A stretch of 64,000 bases of DNA from an uncultured Clostridia bacterium (GTDB lineage Bacteria; Bacillota; Clostridia; TANB77; CAG-508). Under the pieces are notes generated by a model. That model saw nothing but the letters and a program-made list of their open reading frames with translations, made no database searches and had not been told where the DNA came from. The DNA lies in NCBI GenBank assembly GCA_944391955.1, contig CALXVG010000002.1, positions 1 to 64,000 on the forward strand, read 5' to 3'. How positions within the stretch are numbered: position 1 is the stretch's first letter; every line of letters begins with the position of its first letter. Below are positions 1-7,553 of this stretch, one piece after another. Both the position numbers and the translations under genes were made by a program.

Positions 1-1
1 T

Positions 2-700
2 GCAACAAATTATAATAAGAAAAATAAAAATGCCAAATTATTTGAAATGGGCAGAACCTATTTAGACGAAAGAGGAAGCATCGAAAAAGGAGAACTTCCA
101 GAAGAAATAGATCAAATTGCTTTTGCTGTATACGGAGAAAATGCAGACTTTTATACTACTAAGGGAATCATTGAAAATATACTAGAAACATCAAGCATAG
201 CAAAATATCAAATAAAAAGAGCTGAAGACCCAAATTTACATCCAGGAAGAAGTGCACAAATATTAATAGGAAAAGACTCAATAGCAAAATTTGGAGAAAT
301 ACATCCTCAAATATTAGAAAATTATGGAATAAGCGAAAAAGTATATTATGCTGTAATTGATGTGGCAAAATGCGTAAAATATGGAAAAGATAATAAAAAG
401 TATACTCCAATTCCAAAATTTCCAGCAGTAGAAAGAGATTTAGCAATTGTTGTTGATGAAGATGTTGAAGTTGGACAAATAGAAGCAATAATAACAAAGA
501 GAGCAAAAAATGTATTAGAAAAACTAAATCTATTTGATGTATATAGAAACGAAAAATTAGGAGCAAATAAAAAGAGTGTTGCATATGCTTTGATATTTAG
601 AGTACAAGATAGAACTTTAACAGATGATGAAATATCAGGAATAATGGATGCAATAATTGTTGATTTAAAGAACAATTTAAATGCTGAATTAAGAGCATAA
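2..700 (+). CDS. pheT: Phenylalanyl-tRNA synthetase beta subunit, C-terminal part
   Basis: This is the last 232 codons of PheT, open at the left window edge. The frame runs upstream of the first internal ATG (position 47) without a stop, and the residues before it (AKLFEMGRTY) fit the catalytic-like core domain. The final 100 or so residues, from YTPIPKFPAVERDLAI onward, are the FDX-ACB anticodon-binding domain. PheT pairs with PheS as an alpha2beta2 enzyme that charges tRNA-Phe in the cytosol. It ends just before a consensus promoter, so it closes its own transcription unit. Identification is firm; the N-terminal B1-B5 domains lie outside the window. Confidence 0.95.
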   Translation, partial: ATNYNKKNKNAKLFEMGRTYLDERGSIEKGELPEEIDQIAFAVYGENADFYTTKGIIENILETSSIAKYQIKRAEDPNLHPGRSAQILIGKDSIAKFGEIHPQILENYGISEKVYYAVIDVAKCVKYGKDNKKYTPIPKFPAVERDLAIVVDEDVEVGQIEAIITKRAKNVLEKLNLFDVYRNEKLGANKKSVAYALIFRVQDRTLTDDEISGIMDAIIVDLKNNLNAELRA

Positions 701-701
701 T

Positions 702-730
702 TTGACAAAATCCTTGTTTGATGGTAAAAT
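702..730 (+). promoter_or_regulatory. Sigma-A type promoter
   Basis: TTGACA (702-707), a 17-nt spacer and TAAAAT (725-730) lie directly after the pheT stop codon. It should drive the 78-aa gene at 772. Near-consensus boxes and exact spacing make this a strong call. Confidence 0.8.
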
Positions 731-771
731 AAAAGAGGATGGTAATTATGTAAACAGAAAGGAGAACAATT

Positions 772-1008
772 ATGGGAGCATTAAAAGATATTGTAAGTCT
801 CATGAAAGGAAAAAAGATAGATGATCCAAAATTAATACAAGAAATAGAAAAAGTTGGACAAGGAGATGCAGAAAAAATTGCAGAAAGAATGGGACAAACA
901 ACTAAAAAAGAAATTTCGCCTAAAGTAGATGTATCAAACTTACCACCAATTGAAATGCCAAAACAAAGAAAACAAGAAGAAAATGAAAAAGAAGATGAAG
1001 GCAGATAA
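772..1008 (+). CDS. Small charged hypothetical protein
   Basis: A 78-aa protein with a good ribosome-binding site (AAAGGAG) and its own promoter. The first 45 residues are predicted helical (MGALKDIVSLMKGKKIDD...), and the tail after a Pro-rich stretch (NLPPIEMPKQ) is a Lys/Glu-rich, probably disordered segment. There is no signal peptide or membrane segment, so it is likely cytosolic. It is monocistronic between a promoter and a terminator. I do not recognise the family. That it is a real gene rests on the promoter, SD, codon use and terminator. Confidence 0.7.
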   Translation: MGALKDIVSLMKGKKIDDPKLIQEIEKVGQGDAEKIAERMGQTTKKEISPKVDVSNLPPIEMPKQRKQEENEKEDEGR

Positions 1009-1026
1009 ATAAGTTTATAATATTAA

Positions 1027-1063
1027 GGACCTTTGACTATCTTAGGATAGCCAGAGGTTTTTA
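1027..1063 (+). terminator. Intrinsic terminator after the 78-aa gene
   Basis: An imperfect hairpin pairs ACCTTTGACTATC (1029-1041) with GATAGCCAGAGGT (1046-1058), allowing G-U pairs, and is followed by five T residues. Confidence 0.65.
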
Positions 1064-1070
1064 GCATTTC

Positions 1071-1175
1071 AGACACAGGGACGGGGATTATGTCTGTAGG
1101 GTTTGAGCCTTTGCTACATTAAAACCTGTCCCTGATTGGGCATTTTGTCTCAATTAAAATACGTCCCCAATTGGG
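1071..1175. repeat. Intergenic dispersed-repeat remnant (TGTCCCC/GGGACAGG type)
   Basis: This non-coding stretch has CAGACA/TGTCTG arms (1071-1097) and GGGACGGGG facing CCTGTCCCT and ACGTCCCC, so it can fold on itself. The word GTCCCCAATTGGG at its right end recurs at about 62630, where CCTGTCCCCAATTGGG is seen. It looks like a degraded dispersed palindromic repeat. No gene is visible. Confidence 0.45.
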
Positions 1176-1210
1176 ATAACTGATAAAATTAAAAAAAATC
1201 AAAAAAATAG

Positions 1211-1265
1211 TTGTAAAAACTTGGATTAATTGATATACTTATATATACGAAAAAGTATATCAATT
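1211..1265 (+). promoter_or_regulatory. Promoter with overlapping palindrome upstream of the Asp23 operon
   Basis: TTGTAA (1211-1216), 17 nt, then TATACT (1234-1239). A perfect 13-bp inverted repeat (1228-1240 with 1253-1265) covers the -10 box and the expected start point, and six T follow. Transcription should begin near 1246, so the left arm is not transcribed. The palindrome therefore fits an operator better than an attenuator. Confidence 0.55.
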
Positions 1266-1287
1266 TTTTTGTAAGGAGGTCTTGAAT

Positions 1288-1710
1288 ATGGAAAATGAAA
1301 ATCAAGAGGTGCAAGATTTACAAGAAATAACTCCACAAAATGATGAAAGTATAAAAATTGCAAATGATGTTGTTGCATCTATTGCAGGTGTTGCAGTTTC
1401 AGAAGTTCCAGGGGTTTATGGAATGGCTGGAGGATTTGCAGGAGGTATTTCAGAAGTTTTAAGTGGAAAGAAAAGTTTGTCAAAGGGAATTAAAGTTGAC
1501 GTAACAGAAAAGGAAACTAAAATTGATGTTAATATCATTGTAGAATATGGTACAAGAATACCAGATGTTGCATTTGAAATTCAAAAGAGAGTAAAAAAAG
1601 CTGTTGAAACAATGACAGGGTTAAAGGTAGTTAATGTAAATATTCACATACAAGGAATTAATATCCCAGAAAACCGTAAAGAAAGTGCAGAACAACAAGA
1701 ACAAATATAA
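1288..1710 (+). CDS. Asp23/Gls24 family envelope stress protein
   Basis: A 140-aa Asp23/Gls24 (DUF322) protein. The ATG at 1288 is chosen over the in-frame TTG at 1282 because AAGGAGG (1273-1279) is then correctly spaced. After an acidic Gln/Glu-rich N-terminus the core begins at IKIANDVVASIAGVAVSEV, followed by the conserved GVYGMAGG and the VDVNIIVEYG region. In staphylococci Asp23 sits under the membrane, held by AmaP, and affects cell-wall stress responses; in Clostridia the family is usually in this same gene order. It is the first gene of asp23-amaP-DUF2273, which supports a shared complex. The exact biochemical role is unknown. Confidence 0.88.
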   Translation: MENENQEVQDLQEITPQNDESIKIANDVVASIAGVAVSEVPGVYGMAGGFAGGISEVLSGKKSLSKGIKVDVTEKETKIDVNIIVEYGTRIPDVAFEIQKRVKKAVETMTGLKVVNVNIHIQGINIPENRKESAEQQEQI

Positions 1711-1736
1711 ATTTAAAAATAAAGGAGATAAAAAAT

Positions 1737-2309
1737 ATGAAAATTTTAGATAAAATAGGATTAATAATATTTTCAACAATAGTATTATTACTTTCAGTAG
1801 TATTATGTATAACAGTATTAGGAGTTTTAGAATTAGACTTAATAAATGATGCAATAGAACTAATAACAACTGATGAAATAGGAGGAAAAATAACGTTAGG
1901 AGTATCTATTGTATTAGCGTTATTAGCACTAAAATGTATATTCTTTAGTTCTCCTTCATCTAGTGAAAAATCTAGCAAAGGTGGAATATTATTACAAAAT
2001 GATAATGGAAAATTATTAGTATCAAAAGAAACAATTGAAAGTTTAGCAAACTCAGTAGTTAAAAATTTTGCAGCAGCTCAAAGTGTAATGACAAGAGTTG
2101 ATGTTGATGAACAAAGTAATTTAAAAATATTTATAACTTTATTTGTATATCCAGATGCAGTTATTAAAGATATAACAGCACAAATACAAAAAGATATAAA
2201 AGAAGCAATTAAAAATTCTTTAGATTTAGAAGCAAAAGAAATAAATGTTAGAATAAAAAACATAGCTGATAAAAAAGAAGTTATTAAAGAAACTAAGAAA
2301 GAAAATTAA
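1737..2309 (+). CDS. amaP: AmaP-like Asp23 membrane anchor
   Basis: A 190-aa protein with two N-terminal membrane segments (about residues 8-30 and 50-70) forming a hairpin, then a cytosolic Asp23-like domain (SLANSVVKNFAAAQSVMTRV, then ITLFVYPDAVIKDITAQIQ) ending in a Lys/Glu tail. This is the AmaP layout: a membrane anchor that recruits Asp23. It follows the asp23-type gene by 26 bp with SD AAAGGAG and precedes a DUF2273 membrane protein, so the three are almost certainly co-transcribed. Length matches the family. Confidence 0.82.
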   Translation: MKILDKIGLIIFSTIVLLLSVVLCITVLGVLELDLINDAIELITTDEIGGKITLGVSIVLALLALKCIFFSSPSSSEKSSKGGILLQNDNGKLLVSKETIESLANSVVKNFAAAQSVMTRVDVDEQSNLKIFITLFVYPDAVIKDITAQIQKDIKEAIKNSLDLEAKEINVRIKNIADKKEVIKETKKEN

Positions 2310-2335
2310 AAGTATTTTGAAAGGAAATTTTAAAC

Positions 2336-2539
2336 ATGGAAAAATTCAGAGACTTTCTTATAGAGTATAGAGGGGCAATAATAGGTGGAATTATAGCCAT
2401 AATATTGCTTATATTCCAAATATATAAATTCTTAGTAGGTTGTTTGATTATATTAGCAGGAATATTTGTAGGAAACTATGTACAAAGAAATAAAGAAACT
2501 GTAAAAGAAAAAATACAAAAAATTTTAGATAGATGGTAA
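2336..2539 (+). CDS. DUF2273 small membrane protein
   Basis: A 67-aa protein with two closely spaced hydrophobic helices (about residues 14-30 and 33-47) and a positively charged C-terminal tail (RNKETVKEKIQKILDRW). DUF2273 proteins are small membrane proteins found with asp23 and amaP in many Firmicutes. The start has SD AAAGGAAA and spacing fits. It is probably a partner in the Asp23/AmaP membrane complex. Function beyond that is inferred from the neighbourhood only. Confidence 0.8.
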   Translation: MEKFRDFLIEYRGAIIGGIIAIILLIFQIYKFLVGCLIILAGIFVGNYVQRNKETVKEKIQKILDRW

Positions 2540-2610
2540 AATCTATCTAAAAATAATTTCTTATAATTTAATAATGTGGCAATAACAGTAATAGGAAGGA
2601 TGAACATAAA

Positions 2611-3015
2611 ATGAATAGATCTCAAATGCGAGAATTGACATTTCAATTATTATACCAAATAGAAATCCAAAAAGAAATTAATGAAGAGACAATCGACATA
2701 TTCTGTGAAAATAATCAAATAGACGAAGAAGAAGTAAAAGCATATATGACCAATATTGTATATGGAATTTCTAAAAACCAAGAAAAAATAAATGAACTAA
2801 TTTCAAAAAATTTAAAATCAGACTGGAAAATTGAAAGAATTACTAGAATAAATATAGCACTTTTAAAATTATCAATTTATGAAATGATTTATAATGAAAT
2901 TCCATATAAAGTAGCAATAAATGAGGTAATAGAATTAGCCAAAAAATATGGTGATGAAAGTGCACCAAATTTTATAAATGGTGTTTTAGCAAGTATTGTT
3001 AAGGAGAACTTATGA
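2611..3015 (+). CDS. nusB: Transcription antitermination factor NusB
   Basis: A 134-aa all-helical NusB. The start [18 protein letters not shown] is the usual NusB N-terminus, and [36 protein letters not shown] is the conserved C-terminal half (shown here across positions of roughly residues 86-121). With NusE (S10) it binds boxA RNA and supports antitermination in rRNA transcription. It overlaps xseA by four bases (ATGA), so the two are translationally coupled. Confidence 0.95.
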   Translation: MNRSQMRELTFQLLYQIEIQKEINEETIDIFCENNQIDEEEVKAYMTNIVYGISKNQEKINELISKNLKSDWKIERITRINIALLKLSIYEMIYNEIPYKVAINEVIELAKKYGDESAPNFINGVLASIVKENL

Positions 3016-4211
3016 AACCAACAGCAATAACTGTAAGTGAATTAAATAAATATATAAAAAATAAAGTAGATGCAGATGAATATTTAAACAATGTGTATAT
3101 AAAAGGTGAAATATCTAACTTTAAACACCATTATACAGGACACATGTATTTTACACTAAAAGATGAAAAATCATTAATTAAATGTGTAATGTTTAAAGCA
3201 GCCACATCTACTTTAACTTTTATGCCAAAAGATGGAATGAAAGTTTTAATTTTAGGAACTGTATCAATCTATGAAGCAGGTGGAGTATATCAAATATATT
3301 GTAAAGCAATGCAGGAAGATGGAATAGGGGATTTGTATAAAGCTTTTGAAGAATTAAAAGAAAAACTAGAAAAAGAAGGATTATTTGATAAAGCTCATAA
3401 AAAGAAAATTCCTATCATGCCTAATACTATAGGAGTGTTAACGTCTCAAACAGGTGCAGTAATAAGAGATATTATAAATGTATCAACTAGGAGAAATCCA
3501 AATGTATACATAAAACTATATCCTATACCAGTCCAAGGAAAAGGGGCAGAAATTAAGATAGTAGAAGCAATTGAAACAATGAATAAATATAAATTGTCAG
3601 ATGTTATAATTCTTGCTAGAGGAGGAGGCTCATTAGAAGATTTATGGCCATTTAATGAGGAAATAGTTGCACGAGCCATATATGCCTCAGAAATACCAAT
3701 CATTTCAGCAGTAGGACACGAAACAGATTTCACAATAGCGGATTTTGTTGCAGACTTAAGAGCGCCAACACCATCTGCTGCAGCAGAACTAGCACAAGTT
3801 GATGTTAAAGAGATTGAGGAAAAAATAAATTCATATAGAAATAGATTTAAAATTGCTTTAAAGAAAAAAGTAGAATATATGAGATTAAGATATGAGAAGG
3901 CATTGGCATCAAAAGTATTTAAAGAACCAACTCAAAAAATAAATGAATACTATATGAATATTGATATAAAGTTAAAAAATATGGAAGTGATTGTACAAAA
4001 TAAGATAAAAGAAGCAAAACTAAAAGCAACAAATTCTATAGCTAGATTAGATACACTAAGTCCACTAAAAACTTTAGTAAGAGGTTATAGTATTGTTGAA
4101 GAAAAAGGCAAAGTTATAAAAAGCATAAAACAAGTGCAAGAAAATGACATAATAACTGTCAGAATGTATGATGGTAGAATTTCTACCAAAGTACAAAAAG
4201 TCGAGGAATAA
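3012..4211 (+). CDS. xseA: Exodeoxyribonuclease VII large subunit
   Basis: A 399-aa XseA. An N-terminal OB-fold ([20 protein letters not shown]) is followed by the catalytic region with [14 protein letters not shown] and [20 protein letters not shown], then a long coiled-coil and the C-terminal [15 protein letters not shown] segment. Together with XseB it degrades single-stranded DNA from both ends. Length is close to the 400-450 aa norm. Its ATG overlaps the nusB stop. The partner gene xseB lies downstream after one intervening gene. Confidence 0.95.
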   Translation: MKPTAITVSELNKYIKNKVDADEYLNNVYIKGEISNFKHHYTGHMYFTLKDEKSLIKCVMFKAATSTLTFMPKDGMKVLILGTVSIYEAGGVYQIYCKAMQEDGIGDLYKAFEELKEKLEKEGLFDKAHKKKIPIMPNTIGVLTSQTGAVIRDIINVSTRRNPNVYIKLYPIPVQGKGAEIKIVEAIETMNKYKLSDVIILARGGGSLEDLWPFNEEIVARAIYASEIPIISAVGHETDFTIADFVADLRAPTPSAAAELAQVDVKEIEEKINSYRNRFKIALKKKVEYMRLRYEKALASKVFKEPTQKINEYYMNIDIKLKNMEVIVQNKIKEAKLKATNSIARLDTLSPLKTLVRGYSIVEEKGKVIKSIKQVQENDIITVRMYDGRISTKVQKVEE

Positions 4212-4238
4212 TACAAGTTAGGGAATGGAGGTATATAG

Positions 4239-4691
4239 ATGAGTAAGAAAATAATTTTTGTAATAATATTAATTATTGTTATTATAGCAGGAGTTTCTAT
4301 TGCAAAAAATATAGTTAAAAATGATGAAACAAAAGAAACTGCCAGCCAAGATGTAATAAATCAAATTACAAATGAAACAACAAACAATGTTATAGAAAAT
4401 ACTAATGAAATTAGCAACGAAGTAGTAAATAATTCAGAAACAAATAATAATGAAGAAAATAGTGATGCAGAAAATACTAACAACGACGAAAATACACAAC
4501 CACAAACAGACGAAGAAAAAGCAATTGCAATTGCAGAAGATACATGGGGTTCAGATAGTTCAGTAAAATTTGTTGTAGAAAATATAAATCAAAATGGTGA
4601 ATATATTATTTCTGTAAGAGATGAAAATACAACAGCAGCAATTGAATGGTACATTGTAAACTTAACAAATAATACATGTACTACAAGGTAA
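4239..4691 (+). CDS. Membrane-anchored hypothetical protein between xseA and xseB
   Basis: A 150-aa protein with an N-terminal membrane helix or uncleaved signal anchor (residues 4-23), a long Asn/Glu/Thr linker (about 30-90), and a C-terminal domain from EEKAIAIAEDTWG to NTCTTR. That final domain resembles the small PepSY-like or YpmB-like folds of secreted Clostridial proteins, but I cannot assign a family. SD GGAGG precedes the ATG. It sits between two subunits of one nuclease, which is unusual; no functional link to DNA repair can be seen. Confidence 0.7.
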   Translation: MSKKIIFVIILIIVIIAGVSIAKNIVKNDETKETASQDVINQITNETTNNVIENTNEISNEVVNNSETNNNEENSDAENTNNDENTQPQTDEEKAIAIAEDTWGSDSSVKFVVENINQNGEYIISVRDENTTAAIEWYIVNLTNNTCTTR

Positions 4692-4734
4692 TTAGCAAAT
4701 TTAAGAGTAGTTATAAAAGAAAAAGGGGATAGAA

Positions 4735-4950
4735 ATGGAAAGAACAAATAGTTTCGAAGAAAACATGCAAAATTTAGAAAATATTGTACAAGAATTAGAA
4801 AAAGGAGAACTAAATTTAGAAGATTCAATAAAAAAATTTGAAGAAGGAATAGAAATTTCTAAAAAATGTAATGAAATATTAGAAAATGCAGAAAAAAAGA
4901 TAACTATATTGATAAAAAAAGAAGATGAAATTACAGAGGAAAACATGTAA
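4735..4950 (+). CDS. xseB: Exodeoxyribonuclease VII small subunit
   Basis: A 71-aa XseB of normal length. The family core is visible: SFEENMQNLENIVQELEKGE, then LNLEDSIKKFEEGIEISKKC. It forms a helical hairpin that binds the XseA coiled-coil. SD AAAAGGGG lies ahead of the ATG. A strong hairpin follows, so this is likely the last gene of the asp23-to-xseB run. Confidence 0.92.
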   Translation: MERTNSFEENMQNLENIVQELEKGELNLEDSIKKFEEGIEISKKCNEILENAEKKITILIKKEDEITEENM

Positions 4951-4976
4951 TGAGAAGAATAGAATTTTGGTATAAA

Positions 4977-5016
4977 AAACCACCCTATTGTAAACAATAA
5001 CAAAAAAGGGTGGTTT
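4977..5016 (+). terminator. Hairpin terminator whose 3' arm overlaps the SleB ribosome-binding site
   Basis: AAACCACCCT (4977-4986) pairs with AGGGTGGTTT (5007-5016), with a small inner ATTG/CAAT stem. The 3' arm, AGGGTGG, is also the only SD-like sequence before the ATG at 5022. Confidence 0.7.
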
Positions 5017-5021
5017 TATTT

Positions 5022-5708
5022 ATGAAAAAGAAAAAAATTTTGTCATTATTTATATTATTAATATTAACTTTATCATTAACAACATATTGGGTGTTTTTAA
5101 AAGAGGAAGGAAATGAAAGTTATGCTTTATCAAAATATGGCTCTAGAGGTGAAGAAGTAAGACAAATACAAACAAAACTTAAACGCTGGGGATATTATAG
5201 TGGTGAAATTGATGGAATATATGGAAGCCAAACATTGGCAGCAGTAAAATGGTTTCAATCTAAAAATGGATTACAAGTTGATGGAATTGCAGGACCTAAA
5301 ACTTTAGCTGCAATGGGAATTACAAGTACCAACACAAATACTGGTGGAGGATATTCAAATTCAGACTTAAATTTGCTAGCTCGTTTAGTATATGCAGAAG
5401 CAAGAGGAGAAAGCTATACAGGACAAGTTGCCGTTGCAGCTGTTGTATTAAATAGAGTAAAAAGTAGTTCTTTTCCAAATACAGTAGCAGGAGTAATTTA
5501 TCAAAGTGGAGCATTTAGTGTTGTAGCAGATGGTCAAATAAATTTAACTCCTAATCAAACAGCAATATCAGCAGCACAGGATGCAATTAACGGTTGGGAT
5601 CCAACATATGGGGCAATATATTATTTTAATCCAAATACTGCAACAAACAGTTGGATTTGGTCAAGACCTGTAACAGTAGTTATAGGAAATCATAGATTTT
5701 GTAAATAA
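5022..5708 (+). CDS. SleB-like cell wall hydrolase with peptidoglycan-binding domain
   Basis: A 228-aa secreted enzyme. Residues 5-25 form a signal peptide or anchor; about 40-95 is a PG_binding_1 domain (GSRGEEVRQIQTKLKRWGYY, then LQVDGIAGPKTLAAMG); about 110-228 is a Hydrolase_2 (SleB/CwlJ) domain with LLARLVYAEARGESYTGQVA and the final IWSRPVTVVIGNHRFCK. The Glu in AEARGE is the expected catalytic residue. SleB cleaves muramic-lactam cortex peptidoglycan during spore germination, though related enzymes act in vegetative growth. I chose ATG 5022 over GTG 5010, which lies in the terminator stem. The family suggests a spore-forming ancestry. Confidence 0.85.
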   Translation: MKKKKILSLFILLILTLSLTTYWVFLKEEGNESYALSKYGSRGEEVRQIQTKLKRWGYYSGEIDGIYGSQTLAAVKWFQSKNGLQVDGIAGPKTLAAMGITSTNTNTGGGYSNSDLNLLARLVYAEARGESYTGQVAVAAVVLNRVKSSSFPNTVAGVIYQSGAFSVVADGQINLTPNQTAISAAQDAINGWDPTYGAIYYFNPNTATNSWIWSRPVTVVIGNHRFCK

Positions 5709-5713
5709 AAAAC

Positions 5714-5742
5714 TTGTATAAAATAATAATATATGATAAAAT
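5714..5742 (+). promoter_or_regulatory. Promoter of rlmN-prpC-prkC
   Basis: TTGTAT (5714-5719), 17 nt, TAAAAT (5737-5742), about 35 bp ahead of the rlmN start. Confidence 0.6.
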
Positions 5743-5777
5743 AAACACTGAAAAAATGAAAATTTAGAAGGAATTGT

Positions 5778-6809
5778 ATGTTAAAAGAAAATATCAAGAA
5801 TTATGATTTAGACGACCTCAAGGTTAAAATAGAACAATTAAGGGAAAAAAAGTATAGAGCTGAACAGATTTTTAATTGGATTTATAAAGAAAATGTAATG
5901 AGTTTTGATGAAATGACAAATCTATCTCTAGAACTAAGAGAAAAATTAAAAGCAAATTTTGATATGCACAATTTTAATATAATAACAAAACAAGAATCTA
6001 AAGATGGCACTAAAAAATATTTATTTGATGTGTTAGATAATAATGCAATAGAAACTGTTCTTATGCAATATAAATATGGAAAAACAATTTGTGTATCAAG
6101 CCAAATTGGTTGTAAAATGGGGTGCAAATTCTGTGCTTCAACAGGTGTAAAATTTGCAAGAAGCCTAGAAGCAGGAGAAATTGTAGAACAATTGCTAGCA
6201 ATAGAAAGAGATGAAAACATAAAAATTTCTAATCTAGTTTTTATGGGAATAGGTGAACCTTTAGACAATTTTGATAATGTAATGAAAGCAATAAAAATAT
6301 TAAATAACCCAAAAGGTATAAATATGGGAGCAAGACATATAAGCATATCTACAAGTGGATTAGTTCCTAAAATATATGAATTAGCAGATAGAAATATTCA
6401 ATGCACATTATCAATCTCTCTACATAGTGCAAAAGACGAGAAAAGAAGTCAAATGATGCCAATAAACAAAACATATGATATAGCACAGCTGATGGAAGCT
6501 TGCAGATATTACATAAACAAAACGAATAGAAGAATTTCGTTTGAATATGCACTTGCGAAAGACAATAATGATAATTTAGATGATGCAGAGAGTTTGTCTA
6601 AATTGTTAAAAGGAATGCTTTGCCATGTAAATTTAATACCTATTAATAAAATAGAAAATGGTAAATACGCTAAAAGCACAAACGAAAATATTATAAAATT
6701 TAGAGACTATTTAAACTCAAAAGGAATTGTAGCAACTATAAGAAGAGAATTAGGCTCTGACATAGATGCAGCATGTGGACAGTTGAGAAAAAAAGAGGTG
6801 AGTAAATGA
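5778..6809 (+). CDS. rlmN: Dual-specificity 23S rRNA/tRNA adenine-C2 methyltransferase RlmN
   Basis: A 343-aa radical-SAM enzyme that methylates C2 of A2503 in 23S rRNA and A37 in some tRNAs. The CxxxCxxC cluster motif is visible in SQIGCKMGCKFCAS, the SAM-binding GIGEPLDNFDNV region follows, and the C-terminal methyl-carrying Cys is in DAACGQLR. Length is typical. The ATG of prpC overlaps its stop codon by four bases, so translation is coupled. The rlmN-prpC-prkC order is standard in Firmicutes. Confidence 0.96.
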   Translation: MLKENIKNYDLDDLKVKIEQLREKKYRAEQIFNWIYKENVMSFDEMTNLSLELREKLKANFDMHNFNIITKQESKDGTKKYLFDVLDNNAIETVLMQYKYGKTICVSSQIGCKMGCKFCASTGVKFARSLEAGEIVEQLLAIERDENIKISNLVFMGIGEPLDNFDNVMKAIKILNNPKGINMGARHISISTSGLVPKIYELADRNIQCTLSISLHSAKDEKRSQMMPINKTYDIAQLMEACRYYINKTNRRISFEYALAKDNNDNLDDAESLSKLLKGMLCHVNLIPINKIENGKYAKSTNENIIKFRDYLNSKGIVATIRRELGSDIDAACGQLRKKEVSK

Positions 6810-7537
6810 AGATAGAAGCAAAAACAGATATAGGAATGCAAAGACAAATGAACCAAGATGCATACTGTATATCACAAGACAATGAAAAATATGTATTATG
6901 TGTTCTTGCAGATGGAATGGGTGGCTATACAGGTGGAGAGATTGCAAGTAATTTGGCAGCAACAAGTGTTGAAAAATACATAAAAGAACACTTCGAAAAT
7001 AACAAAGACTATACTAAGGAAGAGTTACAAGAATTAGTCAAACAAGCAATAACATATGCAAATTTAGAAGTATATAGTAGAGCACAGCAAGAAGAAGAAT
7101 TAGAACAAATGGGTACTACTTTAGAAATTTGCTTAATATATAATAATAGAGCATTTATAGGTCATATTGGTGACAGCAGAATTTACAGAATTAGACAAGA
7201 TATAATGAGAAAAATAACAGTTGACCATAGTTATGTGCAGAAACTAGTAAAAGAGGGAAAAATAACAAAAGAAGAAGCAGACCATCACCCTAAAAAGAAT
7301 ATGTTAATGAAAGCACTTGGTTGTGAGCCAATAATAGAACCAGATGTAACAGTAAAAGGATTTAATGAAGGAGACATTATATTAGTATGTTCAGATGGAC
7401 TTACAAATATGATATCAGAGGAAGAAATCTATAACATAATAAGAAATGACTTTGAAACAGCAGCAGATAATTTAATAAAAAGAGCAAATGAAATGGGTGG
7501 AAAAGACAATATTACAGTTATTCTAATTAAAAATTAG
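6806..7537 (+). CDS. prpC: PP2C-family Ser/Thr protein phosphatase
   Basis: A 243-aa PP2C phosphatase that reverses PrkC phosphorylation. Metal-binding motifs are present: MNQDAYC near the start, ADGMGGYTGGEIAS, GHIGDSRIYRI, CSDGLTNMISEEEI and the terminal GGKDNITVIL. No membrane segment is seen. It lies between rlmN (4-base overlap) and prkC (16 bp gap). Confidence 0.94.
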   Translation: MKIEAKTDIGMQRQMNQDAYCISQDNEKYVLCVLADGMGGYTGGEIASNLAATSVEKYIKEHFENNKDYTKEELQELVKQAITYANLEVYSRAQQEEELEQMGTTLEICLIYNNRAFIGHIGDSRIYRIRQDIMRKITVDHSYVQKLVKEGKITKEEADHHPKKNMLMKALGCEPIIEPDVTVKGFNEGDIILVCSDGLTNMISEEEIYNIIRNDFETAADNLIKRANEMGGKDNITVILIKN

Positions 7538-7553
7538 TTGGAGGTAAGTAACA

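Noticed and set aside
739-753. Minimal ORF ATG-GTA-ATT-ATG-TAA ahead of the 78-aa gene
   Set aside because: It has an SD-like AGAGG but only four codons; nothing shows that it is translated or controls the gene.
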